From contig NW_024037069.1 of NCBI RefSeq assembly GCF_015706575.1, positions 37,283,315 through 37,347,314 of the forward strand: DNA of 64,000 nucleotides. Direction: 5' to 3'. The number at the start of each line of letters is the position of its first letter. The first letter of the stretch is position 1. Below the pieces are notes generated by a model. The model was not told the origin of the DNA and made no database searches. It saw only the letters and a program-made list of their open reading frames with translations. Below are positions 20,801 through 32,583 of the stretch, piece after piece. The position numbers were made by a program, and so were the translations under genes. The stretch comes from Patiria miniata (lineage: Eukaryota; Echinodermata; Asteroidea; Valvatida; Asterinidae).

Positions 20801-22623
20801 ATAAAATTGCATGCATAAGATGTACCTATAATACATTGTATTGCAAAAGAGAAAGCAAACCCATTCCGGTTACATTTTCGATTTCATCCCATCGATTCTG
20901 TGTCATAGAAGTTGCAATAATTGCATACCAAAATCAGTGAATATAATTACGATCTTACAGTATTACAGTTGTTATTTGGCCGTTTATTGGAAAAAGGAAT
21001 TAAATTTTGTTAGAACTTAGAAATCCCGGGTTGTCATTTGCACTGTAACTTATCAAGGGTCAATTAATATATTGGGGTATGGAAACTTGGGGTCATTTTT
21101 TGATTGGGATCTCATGGTTTCCAACACAACTTAAGGATAATTTCTGTCTTCACTCTATAAGGGCACAGGAGCGTCATGGCCTAGCGGTTAAGAGCACCGG
21201 ACTCATGTTCTGGTGTTTCAGAGGCAACAGTGACGTGGGTTCGAGCCCGCCGGCGGACACTTGTGCTCTTAAGCAAGGCACTTAACCATTATTGCTTCGT
21301 CCTTCGGATGGGACGTTAAGCCGTAGGTCCCGTGTGTTGCATAAATGCACGTAAAAGAACCCAGTAAACACTTATCGCTAAAAGAAAAGGGGTTTGCCCT
21401 GGTGTTTCTGGCCTCCTGTATAAACTCCCACGCGGAGTATTTAGGAGAAGAACCAACCAAGAACCAAAGGAGCCACTTGCCCCGACCCGCCGGGTGTATT
21501 GTATACGCACCCATGTAGGCCTTCACCTGTTTACAAACTGGCTATTTTTTGTTCTCAATAAAATGCTGCCAAATATTGGATCCCAAAATAGCCATGAATG
21601 GAAAGGAGCAGAGGCGTAAATTTGTGCCGGCGAGTGGGGAATGGGGGATGACTATCACGCTGACATCAAAACAGCGCATTTTAAAAGCTTTTGTACTTTG
21701 TTTCTCCACTTTTCAGTGCTATTGAATAGATTTTGGTTGCCGGGATGTTCGAAAAATACCTGAAAATCCGGATTTTTTTTTCTCATCACGAAAAGGTGAG
21801 GGGGATGATTCAATAGCCCATCCCCCTGTTCTAAAAGTGGTGGGGGATTATATCCCCATCCCCCGGGATTTACGCCCCTGGACAGGAGGCATTGCATTTC
21901 CGAAAGCGACACAAAACAGTTTTACTATAAATTGTTTTTCAAATTTCATCAACTTGAACATAACGAGTAGGGCCTACAATGCCTTTATGCACAAAATACT
22001 AAACACGATAATATCAACAAATCACTATGAGACCTCATGCGTTAAGGCAGAGTTCAGAGGGCAAGGTCTTTGTATCGCTTATTAGATATGCATGGTTAAA
22101 CCTTTGTGCATAAAAATGGTTACTAAATTAAAATAACAAACAACGCCCACTGAGACGCATGAAAGGCAAAAGGTCTGTAAGAACTCCCCAAATTATCTGA
22201 AATTCGTACAATGGAATTTCAGACCTGCAAAAAACATGAATACGACTATACCTAAGTATTATTGTGTGCAAATTGAGATTGTTGAAATAGATCTCACTCA
22301 GTCATCATAACCAAAGACCAGACGCTATTTCTAGTATAACATGCATAGGCTATACACGAGTCCACACAACGCATGACAACGCTATGGTTTCCTGTAGCGT
22401 AACAAAAGAGACATTTAAACATTGAATGTCCCTGGCTATCAATGGTTTGGGAAAATGTCCCCGCTAGTCTAGCTTGACTGGGAAAGTTCCACATGTACCT
22501 ACCACCTCTCTCCTGCACGTGAAGCCGTTGGCTTCCCGTGCGCTCGCGTTTAGCTCCGCCATGCTCCATGTTTTCGTCCGTCCTCCTCACCAATGGAAGG
22601 TGTTCTAATTCTGGTTCAGTCAT
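17822..22623 (-). CDS. STOM: Stomatin A, SPFH/band 7 membrane scaffold protein, 6 exons
   Basis: Integral membrane scaffold of the stomatin family, which forms oligomers on the inner face of membranes and modulates channels. Exons: 22503-22623, 20021-20118, 19775-19930, 19418-19677, 18448-18526, 17822-18013. They splice to 301 codons plus TAG. Exon 1 gives a polar N-terminus. Exon 2 encodes the re-entrant hydrophobic segment with the family proline (LTFPITIW) and a Cys pair (SCC). Exons 3-5 are the SPFH domain ([50 protein letters not shown]). Exon 6 is the C-terminal oligomerisation stretch ([25 protein letters not shown]). Splice phases are 1-0-0-2-0. The exon 1 donor at 22502 (GTAGGT) is chosen because stomatin C has GTAGGT at the same place; a GTGGTA three bases earlier would also keep frame. 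Confidence 0.94.
18014..19417. other. Stomatin A introns 5 and 4 (around exon 5)
   Basis: 18014-18447 and 18527-19417 flank exon 5. No repeat ends or RNA genes recognised. Confidence 0.4.
20240..20560 (+). repeat. Tandem duplication, about 165-bp unit, in stomatin A intron 1
   Basis: The phrase ATCACAAGTCAATTACGGGG and the following sequence (CATACTTCAGATCACAGGCA, CAAAAATGCACAGTTCAT, CATATTTTGCCCCTTGAAT) occur twice in direct order starting at about 20249 and 20412. It contains the dispersed ACTTGTGATGACTT motif. Confidence 0.85.
21165..21530 (+). mobile_element. tRNA-derived SINE in stomatin A intron 1
   Basis: The A box TGGCCTAGCGGTTAAGAGC and B box GGGTTCGAGCCC are spaced as in a tRNA. 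They are followed by a body with GCAAGGCACTTAACC and GGGACGTTAAGCCGTAGGTC, a combination I associate with deuterostome/marine-invertebrate SINEs. It has no anticodon stem of a functional tRNA. Confidence 0.75.
21605..21890. mobile_element. Repeat with GAGGCGTAAAT / ATTTACGCCCCTG ends
   Basis: The left end GCAGAGGCGTAAATTTGTGC is mirrored by GGGATTTACGCCCCTGG at about 21865-21881, with GGGGATG-rich arms. It is a short TIR-bearing non-coding repeat in stomatin A intron 1. Confidence 0.5.
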
Positions 22624-23226
22624 GTGAGCTGAATATTACTGGGTGGGATACGATGGAAAAATATCACTAAAATCAAAGTGCGGCTGCAATACAGAAAGGT
22701 TGATATGCATTGGACTATCGAACTTTGAGGTTTGACCTTGTCATGTGCGGGTCGAGCAAGCGAACTCAAAAATGGTTGACGATACATCCACGAATGTACA
22801 GTATTATTTGCACAGTACATTTTTTTATAAGGCAGTTTTTACCTCTTCACTTTTTACTTAACACAAGAGAACACCGATTATTCATTAAAATGCGAGAAAG
22901 TAACCTTTGCACGCAAAATCACTGGGGAGGTTTTCTTTTTAATACTCTGACGCAAGTGGCCCGTTAGCAGTGTCAGCATTGACTAATTTCCCCCCGATTC
23001 CCTCCGCACGATACGAAAGCGTTGGTCTGAACCGATACCTGTGAGAAAATCTGATCATGAACTAGAATAACATATGACGTCAACACTAATTTAGTAATGA
23101 TTTTAACAGTGAGAGTGTACTTTGTACGCTACAATATTGCCTTTCCATGTGTTTCTGACATGCTGAAGACTGTGTTCGGGCAATTGTTTTAAATTGATAT
23201 CCACATTATTTGTTTGGTAGAGTGTT
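22624..23226. other. 5' flank of stomatin A
   Basis: Sequence upstream of the stomatin A start codon; the promoter should be here, but no diagnostic element is visible. Confidence 0.35.
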
Positions 23227-23605
23227 AAAGGAATATAGGATTTTTGGCATCTATCTCCAAAGTGGCCAAGCGAATTTCTAAAAAAACTTACTTGGATTTC
23301 AGATTGAACTGGTATACTAAACACCTCGTGAAATCATTCCGTCTGGTTTGCTTTTTAAATATTTAGAAGAAATCAAGAAAATGTAGTTAATATCCAAAAG
23401 AGTAGTATTATTTAACGAAATCGTGTTTCGCGATCAAAAGGTTCAGCATGCCTTTTCACTGTTTTCTCGAAAAGTGTAATATCCACTGAGCTGAAACTTC
23501 ACAAGGTTAGGTTTTGAACATTCTTCTTTGAATTTTGAGTGGTGTTATTATTGGAAACGAACAAAACGCACTAACAGCCAATGATCCTATACATGCCTTC
23601 AAACT
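23227..23605. mobile_element. Degenerate relative of the 520-bp TIR family
   Basis: It shares blocks with the 53530-54075 copy in order: GTGAAATCATTCCGTCTGG, AGAAGAAATCAA, TTTTCTCGAAAAGTGTAAT, GAGCTGAAACTTCACAAGGT and ACGAACAAAACGCAC. It starts TTAAAGGAATATAGG. Ends are eroded. Confidence 0.5.
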
Positions 23606-24029
23606 TAAAGAGCCTTTTAAATTCACAGCCGAATAATGAATTGTTACTAATTGTTCATATAGCTGCATCATCATTCATTTTAATTCGCATACTATGATCT
23701 AGGGAACAGCCCAAACTTTTTTTCTCGTTTCAACCGTTGAGTAAAGACGTCAATGAAACCACGACCACAGGAAAACTGACATCTCTCCAGTTTCAGATTC
23801 GAAGTAATTAACACAAAGAAATCATGAACATACACTCTTTTTGTCCCATTCGTTTTGAGCACTTTTACTTTCGAAAGACCGATACTGTGTACAATACAGG
23901 AAATGGTTACAAAAGCCTCATTATAAAACACACTAAACAATGCATAAGTATTCCAATGTAGTTGGACAAAGGTAATTATTCCTGAATGCACGCAGTGCTA
24001 TTATACATGTACTTTGTTTTGTTTTGAAA

Positions 24030-24516
24030 AAAAAAAAGGAAACCCAAATGTCAGGACCATTTTTGTAATAAGGTTCTTCATGCAACACTTTCAAAAACTA
24101 GGATATGAAAGCCCAATTACTAAGCTTTCTTTTAGTACAAGAATCATTCAAATCACTCATGTACTTTTCAAGTTACAGAATTACAACACAAACACTGTTT
24201 TAAAGTTCTGTCCACGGATCACAAAAAAAGGTGCGCGTTCTTTCAGCAAAACGAAAACAATTCACGCACATTCCCATGTGATTTGTTTTGCTGAAAGAAC
24301 ACTTACCTTCTGTTGATCCGTGGACAGAACTATAAAACGGTGGTTGTGTTTAAAATTCCGTAACTTCAAAAGTACAAGAGTGATTGAATGATTTTTATAC
24401 TAAAAGAAAGCTTATGAATTGGGCTTTCATATCCTAGATTTTGGAGTGCTACATGCAGAACTTCACTAAAGCAATGGTCCCGACATTTGGGTTTCGTTTT
24501 TTTTTTACACACCCTG
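24030..24516. mobile_element. CAGGGTG-end palindromic MITE, copy 2
   Basis: It carries the same blocks as 15467-15906 (AAACCCAAATGTCAGGACCA, GAATCATTCAAATCACTCAT, AAAACGGTGGTTGTGTTT, CGACATTTGGGTTTCG) and ends ACACCCTGTA. The left terminus is disrupted by an A run. About 75 bp near the left end (TGCAACACTTTCAAAAACTA) are mirrored at the right. Confidence 0.8.
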
Positions 24517-24538
24517 TACTTTGTTTTGTTACCAAACT

Positions 24539-25158
24539 ACAGAGTGAGGCAAAAAAAAAGCGGAACCCAAACCCCCAATATATTTCATATTATGTAGCAC
24601 CAAAAATAATGACTGGAAAGCCAATTTGTTTAAGCTACTTTTCGATGGAAACAATACTGAAATTGCTCAAAGAATATCACAATCTAAACGCAAATTATGG
24701 TGCATTTGGACTGTTTGTAACAACATAGAAAATGACACAGAATACTTGTTTCACAACTGTCAACAACTGTAGTACACACAATCTTTATAAACAACCCTGG
24801 TTAGGCAAACCATATGATACATGTATATAAAATCCATTTTTTGTTTAAAAGACGGGCCTTCAAAAGGACTTTGTTGATAATGTTTAACTTTTAGCCGAGG
24901 TTTTATCGCTGGTAATGTTTGAAGACAATTGTGACGACGATTCTTGAAATCGCATTCTTGGACAAAAAATGTTTTAGGGTCATTGCGTTTAAACGGTGAT
25001 ATTCTTTGAACGGATTGATCAATTTCAGTATTTTTTTTCATCTAAACGTAGCTTATGAAATTGGCTTTCCAGTCATTATTATTTTTGGTGCTACATATTT
25101 TTTTTAAATATGAAATATAATTTCTGGGGTTTGGGTTCCGTTTTTTTCACTCACCCTG
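24539..25158. mobile_element. Second CAGGGTG-type foldback family, full copy
   Basis: The left end ACAGAGTGAGGCAAAAAAAA, then GCGGAACCCAAACCC and GTAGCACCAAAAATAATGAC, then TGGAAAGCCAATTTG, is mirrored in order at the right end, finishing TTCACTCACCCTGT. It is about 620 bp, non-coding, and lies 22 bp from the previous MITE. A left half of the same family is at 45375-45700. Confidence 0.8.
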
Positions 25159-26270
25159 TATGTCACTTTTCAGCCTCTGTACATTTTGAATTGTACCAAA
25201 ACATTTTTTTCTTGTATCTATCTTTAAAATACGGGTATCTTAATTTTTTTCGAGACCTCTGGTCTCTGTATAGACATAATGCATTAAAGGTACCTCAGTA
25301 GGAATTCTTTGTTATTTCACTCATGCCTATCTTAGTAATACAAAACCACTACCCTCTGACCCCGCCCTAAGGCATAAGGTCTATAAGCACAGGTATAAAC
25401 ATTTTTAGCAAGCGAAAAAATGCATTAAATCAACCATACGAGAATACTTACAGTCTCCAAAATTGTTTCTTGAACAAAAGAATGATACATTGTGGGATTT
25501 TTTTTAAAGATGCTATAAAACTTTGTTGGTCAACGCAGCACTCACCACGTCATAATTACACAGGTCAAAGCATTCGTAGTCATTATGGGATTACATGTAT
25601 GCAAATAAAAAAATGCTAGACTATTGTGCCTCTAGATAACTGTGTAGATAACTGAAGTACTGATATAATCACAAATATATTAGTTAGAGTCTATAAGAAC
25701 TACATGAATAACGTGTTTAAAGGTCACTTAGTAATAATTTTGAATAAAACGTTTACCAAATTTTGTTAATTGAACACAAAGATTAGTAACAATTACACGA
25801 GAAAGTGTAACATTTCCATTAACAAAAGATACATCTTCGTTATTTAAGATGAAATTCAAAATAGTAAATTTCAAAAATGTGAAACAAAAAATTCATAAAT
25901 GTCAAGTCAAAAAGTATTCTTTTGCAAATATAGTGCAGGAGAAAATCTGTAGAGTTGGTGCATTGTTTTAACTTTATCTCTGCATATATTTAGCAATCAC
26001 TGTATAGAATACACAAAATCTATGATTAAATGTAATTCATTAAAAAACATCATGCAAATACACTAATGCAAAAAACCAACACCAAGATACATACACTTCT
26101 ATCTTGGAATGTTATACCTTTTTTGTTTTACACATTTCATTAAAAGTTGTACTGAACATGAGTTCGGAAGGTGGCAAGCAGAGAAGAAATTATTTGTAAA
26201 ACGGATTGCTGAACTTCTTGCGGAACTAAAGTTGGGAGTTTTCCAGTGCGTTTTCCCCACCATTATCCTT
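25159..26270. other. AT-rich intergenic stretch
   Basis: No gene, RNA or repeat ends recognised. Confidence 0.4.
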
Positions 26271-26930
26271 TCATAAGTACATCACAATTCACGAGTCCTT
26301 TCACAAGTCCAGTCACAAGTAACAGGCGATGAACGATGAACAATAACAAAGGAATGCCTTTGTTACAGTCCATTTGAATAGCTTGCGACTTGAATTGAGA
26401 CTAGATGACAAACTTGTGACGTACTTGTGATGGACTTGGCTACAACACTGAATTTCGATTAAAAAAAAGGAAAATCGGTCCATTTATGATTAAATTTCAA
26501 TGTTTGAAACTGCACCAAGTTCCTACAGTGTTAATTACATCGGTATCCACACATAGTACACCATACAATATTTTTTGGAAGACATAAATAACAGGGAAAG
26601 ATCCATTCAATGGAATATTTCAGCAGAGGGGGTTCCCAGAGTCAGACTTACCCCAAGTCTGCACATAAATCTGATATTCTATAGCTCTCATTATGTCATA
26701 TACTGTAGTAAAAATGTAAAACAAAAAACAAATAAACTTTGCTTTGTTTCGTGGGCAAAATGATGGCAAGTATTTTAACTTACGTTTCTCAAGTATAATT
26801 CTTTTATCACTAACAGTTGCCATGTGCTCATTTTGCACACACAATTGTGCAGTCAATGTTACTTATTTCTTATTTTGGTGATGTAATACAATATAAACAA
26901 GTTTTGTTTTGGGTACAACATTCATATTAT

Positions 26931-27097
26931 CAGGGGTGTGAGTGACCACTGATAAAAATAGCTGGGAAAAGGTGTGAAAAGGCTGAACTTCGGAAATCTC
27001 CTATACTTTTGTACACAGCAAGTGGGAAAAAAAAAAGCTGTAATCCAAAACAAAAAAAAGCTGAAATCAGCTTTAAAGCTGAGATTTCACACCCCTG
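26931..27097. mobile_element. hAT-like MITE, 167 bp, with TATTAT flanks
   Basis: The ends CAGGGGTGTGA and TCACACCCCTG are perfect inverted repeats of 11 bp. It is flanked on both sides by TATTAT (26925-26930 and 27098-27103), a likely partial target duplication. CAGGGG termini are typical of hAT elements, but hAT duplications are normally 8 bp. Confidence 0.7.
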
Positions 27098-27670
27098 TAT
27101 TATTTGAAGGATGCCGGCTTGATGATTTGATCTCCAAATAATTGGAAACCGGTCACGAGAAACAAGTCACTCGTCTGACCCATCAAATCTGACAAACAGG
27201 GAGAACACAAAATTGGGCAAATCATATAATTAGACATGATGATTTTACACTGGGTATTACTCGGCTTCAATTTTCAGGAAAATAAATCGACATGTCCTCT
27301 CTTCAAACTTTCAGATTGTGAGGAGCCATGTGACTTGTCATGTGACTAGTCATGGGACTAGTCATGTGTCTTTATATCTCCAAGGATCATCCTGTTCCAA
27401 ATAAACATCAACTTGGAACTCTTTACTTAAACTTTTCTATGCATGCTAAATTTATCAACTAAAAACCCTCAAAAAAATTCTCAAAATGTTAGGCCCTCTT
27501 ACATATATATTTGTACATTTCAGGTCAATCCAGTAAGCAAGCGGTTTGCAGAAGTAATGTGCATTATTTATGTTCAGCACAAAATTCAATGCATGAAATG
27601 AAAATTGAAATTATGATAAGTTCATTTTTGTTTTGTTTCAAACTGAAACAAACGAACTTGCACACTTGAA

Positions 27671-28156
27671 ATGTAAACACTTTGAAAATATTTCGTGCAA
27701 ATACTGAGCTATACACTGTGATCCGTAATACTAAAAGTCCATGAACAATTCTGAAAAAAAAATGAAAAGCGGTGGACAGAAATAAAAATGTAAACACTTT
27801 GAACATATTTCGTGCAAATACTATGCTATACACTGTGTTCCGTAATACTAAAAGTCCATGAACAATTCTGAAAAAAAATGAAAAGTGGTGGACAGAAAAA
27901 AAAATGTAAACACTTTGAAAATATTGAGTGTAAATACTGAGCGATACACTGTGTTCCGTAATACTAAAAGTCCATGAAACAGAAAAAAAGTGTAAACACT
28001 TTGAAAATATTTAGTGCAAATACTGAGCTATACACTGTGTTCCGTAATACTATAAGTCCATGAACAATTCTGGAAAAAAATGAAAAGTGGTGGACAGAAA
28101 AAAAAAATGTAAACACTTCGAAAATATTTAGTGCAAATACTGAGCTATACACTGGT
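27671..28156. repeat. Tandem array of a 117-bp unit, about 4.4 copies
   Basis: The unit begins ATGTAAACACTTTGAAAATA and includes AGCTATACACTGTGTTCCGT and AAAGTCCATGAACAATTC. Starts are at 27671, 27788, 27904, 27990 and 28107, so the third unit is shortened by about 31 bp. Minus-strand ORFs here are periodic translations of the unit. Confidence 0.9.
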
Positions 28157-28159
28157 TAA

Positions 28160-29550
28160 CAGAAAAATCAAAGTGTTTAACAAAATGTGCATAAATGGGG
28201 CACTGTATAAAACACATGAATGATTCCTTTGTAACAGCTCATACTGTTACTAATAATGATGCGTATTTAAACTGAGTATTATAGTGCAAAAGCGAGTAGT
28301 ATACCTTAGAACGATTATATGCAGAGAAACAAGCAAAGTGTGATGAGTCTGAGTACATTTCTTGAATAAACACGTTGCATGTACACTGTGCACAAAACCC
28401 CAAAAAACCTTCATACTAAAGGAACTGATGATAAAAATACCACTGTAAAACAGGCTGATATCACAGCTTGTATAATAGGGGAAAATACATACAAACAAGA
28501 ACCTTCAAATTTGACAATTCTACCCTGGAAAAGAAACTAGTCACAGATATATGTACAAAAATACTCATCTTTTGCCAAAATGTCTAAGATCTACGGAAGC
28601 CCGTTAGCCTTATGGACTCCATGAAGAACGACGTCCTCAGCAGTAAAAAAAAATGCTAAACAATTTTATATTTGACGTATTTGAGGGACATTACTTCCAT
28701 GTGTCAATGTACGTGAACTATGTACACCCCGAGGACAGACAGACAAAGGGAGAACAACAGATTCTTTGTTGTCCTCGGAGTTTATCTTTTGTTGAAATCG
28801 GTCCTCGGTCGTGCATTTGTGTGCTTAGTCTATGGGAGAGTGTTATATTACAGGGACAAAGGAAAAGACAAAGCATTGTCCTCGAGAGTATAGTAAAACA
28901 CGACTGTGTGTTCAGGTGTGTGGAACTCTAGATTAGTCAACTTCCAATACCAAGGGGAACTAATACTGACTGTCCACCCAAACTATAAACCATGTTACAT
29001 TTATTTTACTATAGCTCATACATAATCATTGCAATTTGGACAAGTTAGGTATCAGTTATCTCTGGTGTACTGGTTGTGCACTGTGCACCATTCGCACACG
29101 CAAAAACCAACGGGTTCATGCCTTGGTCAATGCTTCTTGTGAGTGGATCACACAGCATCGTCCTTACAGTCCCTACACGGAGTCCACAGCGGCCATAGTT
29201 CAAATTGCACTAAAACCTGTTATACTAAAAGAACCACTAAAACCAATGGGTACCACTGGTACTAAGTTATAGACGTATACGTGCAAATGCAATACAAAAT
29301 TCTTAATGAGACTTCTCGTTCAATTATGTGTATTGTATAACCATTGAGGATTTTCTTCCTCCATGGTATAACACTGACTCCTGGATAAAGACAATACCAA
29401 CCATGCGTCTAGAACCTAACCACAGCACCAGTTTCTGTATATCATGAGGAGAGGGCTGCAGAATATGACGTGCTACTTTCCACAGTATGTCCTCCAAAAT
29501 GCTGGAGTTCAAAACTGCTTAGTTAAGGGTAAACTGGATGGGACAACACA
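28160..29550. other. Intergenic stretch
   Basis: No gene recognised. Around 28725-28880 the phrase GTCCTCGG/CCGAGGAC recurs several times as a weak local repeat. Confidence 0.4.
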
Positions 29551-29740
29551 GGGTTAGTTTGGGGATTAGGATGGCATAATTGTACTTTTCTTGCCTTTCA
29601 CCGCTGTGACCCGGGTTCGAATCCCGCCTGGGCCAATATGCGGATTGGATTTTCAGTCTCTGCCTGATTCCGTGGGTTTTCCAGAGAATATCATTTTGGG
29701 GTTTTCCTCCCGCCTCTAAAACTGCAATTTCCTTCCACAT
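29551..29740 (+). mobile_element. tRNA-derived SINE, copy 1 (CCCGGGTTCGAATCCCG family)
   Basis: The B-box region ACCGCTGTGACCCGGGTTCG is followed by a body with TTTTCAGTCTCTGCCTGATT, TTTCCAGAGAATATC and CCTCCCGCCTCTAAAACTG. The same order occurs on the minus strand at 43793-43965, which keeps a better A box (TTGGCGTAGCGGTTC). Confidence 0.75.
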
Positions 29741-29884
29741 CTTCTAGCAAGGGACCACGTTGAAAATAAGTCTTCCATCCTGTTTTGGCGCTTGCCATGT
29801 TGGATGGTGGGACTCCCCCAACTATAGTTGGAGTGCTACATCACTATTTCCGATTCAAACCAGCCAACCAATGCTAGCAAGCTT

Positions 29885-30005
29885 TGCTGTGTAGTAGTTC
29901 AGCCGTCTGCACTAGTAAGCAGGAGGTCACAGGTTCGAGTCCAAAACCCCAGCGAGCTTGTGAATTTTGTTTTCCTGCAAGCTCAGTCAACACTGGGTCA
30001 CAGCT
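29885..30005 (+). mobile_element. tRNA-like SINE head, second family
   Basis: AGTAGTTCAGCCGTCTGCAC (A-box like) and ACAGGTTCGAGTCC (B box) are 40 bp apart, followed by an unrelated tail. A single TATAGTTGG motif precedes it at 29818-29829. Confidence 0.5.
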
Positions 30006-30555
30006 CTTATAAAATTACAATGTCAGTAAAAGGGTAGAACCCAATGTTAAATAACTAACGTATGACTTTATCACCATGGGTTTCATACGATTGGATGACA
30101 AGCACGTGAAACCCATGAGACAATTACGTCTTGTCGTTCAAACTTTATCAAGACTTATGAAGAAACAAGGCACCAATATAGGGATTTGAAAATGGAACCT
30201 CTGCTCATAGAGCAGACATTTTTTTTTTGAAAAGTCTGACGTCAATTTTTCAACAATTATGACACCAGTTTCCTGAAAAGGTAAAAATCGGTTTCACATA
30301 TGTTTGAATGGTTTCAACAAGCTGGATTTTTTTTCAGTTTTCATTTTTTTTTCTCATTTTCTTTGTTGTAATGCCCAAGAATGTATTTCTAAATACAACG
30401 CTTTCATTCTACAATCGAACAAATTGACTACTTAACCAGAATAACTTCTGAATAATGTGATCTGCCAATAATTTTCCACAACCAAATACATACACCTTGA
30501 CTAAAGGGAAAGTCAACAGACAAAACATCAGCAGTTACAATATAAACCTGTCAAT

Positions 30556-31036
30556 ATACAGGGTGGTGAAAAAAGAAGGAAACACACTTTTGACAGGAAT
30601 TTTTACCTACTTACTTAAAATATTTGAGCTTGTTTTTTTAATGTAGTGAAGTATAGCTCTTCAACCATACAAGTCATGGTGACAAAATCTTTTAAAAAAA
30701 TCGCAAGAATAGTGTTATTATGTTAATGTGAATACAAGTCACCAAAATCACTGTTGTCCACGTGTAAGTCTAGTGTAGTGTTTTTTTTGTCTTTAAATCA
30801 AGCTTCGGAGCTCAGTCAAGCAGATGGAATATAGCCGTCCGTGGACAAACAGGTTTGGCACATGAACTTTGCCATATCTCAGAGACAAAATATGCATTTG
30901 CAATCATTTTTTCGGCACTTACGTTTTAAAGATCAATATTTTAATACCATTAAATGGAATTTTTGAAGTATGCTCAACAAGTAGGTGAAAATTGCTGTCA
31001 AAAGTGGGTTTTCTTCTTTTTGCACCACCCTGTAGT
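30556..31036. mobile_element. TIR element with CAGGGTGGTG ends
   Basis: The left end TACAGGGTGGTGAAAAAAGA, then CACTTTTGACAG and TTACCTACTT, is mirrored at the right (AAGTAGGTGAAAATTGCTGT, CAAAAGTGGG, TTTTGCACCACCCTGTA). A TA flanks each end. About 480 bp, no coding capacity; Tc1/mariner-like MITE by its ends. Confidence 0.8.
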
Positions 31037-31406
31037 TAAGTCCATCACAAGTCCATGGCAAGTCTGGTCACAATGCGGATAAACAACAAGATCACAGAAA
31101 TGTGAAATTTGAAATATCTTGTGACTCAACTCCGAACTGGATGACCTTTGATTGACTTGTGACGTTCTTTTGAGGCTATGAACCCAAACGTCTCTGAAGT
31201 GTCTTCAAGACATAATGTCTGAAATTTGCACATCAGTGCCCATTTAAGACCAGTTTTTACATTTTCAGACATTTCATCACAACGAAAAGAGACAAGTTAA
31301 TGTATGAAGCTGAGCCCAGTGATCTTTTCCCCGTATTTAAACTGATGTGTTAACGGTTGGAGGCGTCTACCAAACCACTCTCGTTTCCTTGTCAGGAAAC
31401 TATTGG

Positions 31407-32503
31407 CTACTTCCTGTCCAAGTATCCGGCGAGCAGATCAATGGGCAACGGGAACACGATGGTGGAGTTTTTCTCGGCGGAGATGGTCTGGAGGGTCTGG
31501 AGGTACCGGAGCTGCAGGGCGTTGGGCGACTCGGCGATGATGTCAGCAGCCTCCTTCAGGGCACGGGAGGCATTCTGCTCACCCTCCGCAGCAATCACCT
31601 AATCACGGGAAAAGAGTTGACTTTTCAAATGTTGTTAACCCCTTAAGGACGGGGTGCAATGGGGGCATTCCTCCAAACATGGAGCAAGTGACCCGCATGA
31701 CTGCACAGCCTTTGTGTGGTAGCGGGCCTGCACAAAACCAGCAGCTGTAGAACCACGGACTAGCCATGTGCCACGGCGTACCACGGCACACCACAGCTGG
31801 CAACTGCATTCCAGTAAGGATTTGCGGCCGCTGCTATAGCCGCTCCCCGTCTTTAAGGGGTTAATAAACCCATAACACATACAACTCCGACTTTTCTTAA
31901 CCAGTTCGCGTCGGAGGATGTGATGACACACACTGGATGTTTTTATACACAGGCACGGCTGACCAGTTAAGGCGTCGAGATTGCCTCACCTCCGGGTTCA
32001 AACACATCAATGTCCTGTGCCTTTTGTACACACACACAAAGTCCGTGAAGTCTGTGGAGGCAGACCGTGTGTTGATCTTGAATTGGCCGTTGTGCACGGC
32101 CTATTGTTGTACAATTTACGCTCCAGTGCACACCCCGGAGCATTGAAACATATGAGGTTTCGGCAAGAAATAGCGCACATATACTGTTGAAATTGCTCTT
32201 GCAAATCAGTATTTGTGGCTGTATATCAGAAGTTGGCTGGAAAATGTTGCCTTTTTGTGAACATCAACGTTTTCGGCAAAAATAATCTCGGTGCGAAGTG
32301 GTTAATATCAAGGATTATGTCAGTGAAAGGGGGGGGGGGGGGGGAGGAGGCCGCTTCCTGACCACTTTTGAGAGCTCCATAGAGGGAGACACATTGCATG
32401 CGATGTACGCACTACAGGGTCAGATACAACGTACGCACTCTTCATGCTATTCTGAATGTACACAAAACTGTATCGTCTTCGCGTGGGCACCACCCATACA
32501 GCA

Positions 32504-32583
<80 letters not shown>

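Noticed and set aside
27671..28156. CRISPR-like regularly spaced repeats
   Set aside because: Units are contiguous with no unique spacers, and the DNA is animal.
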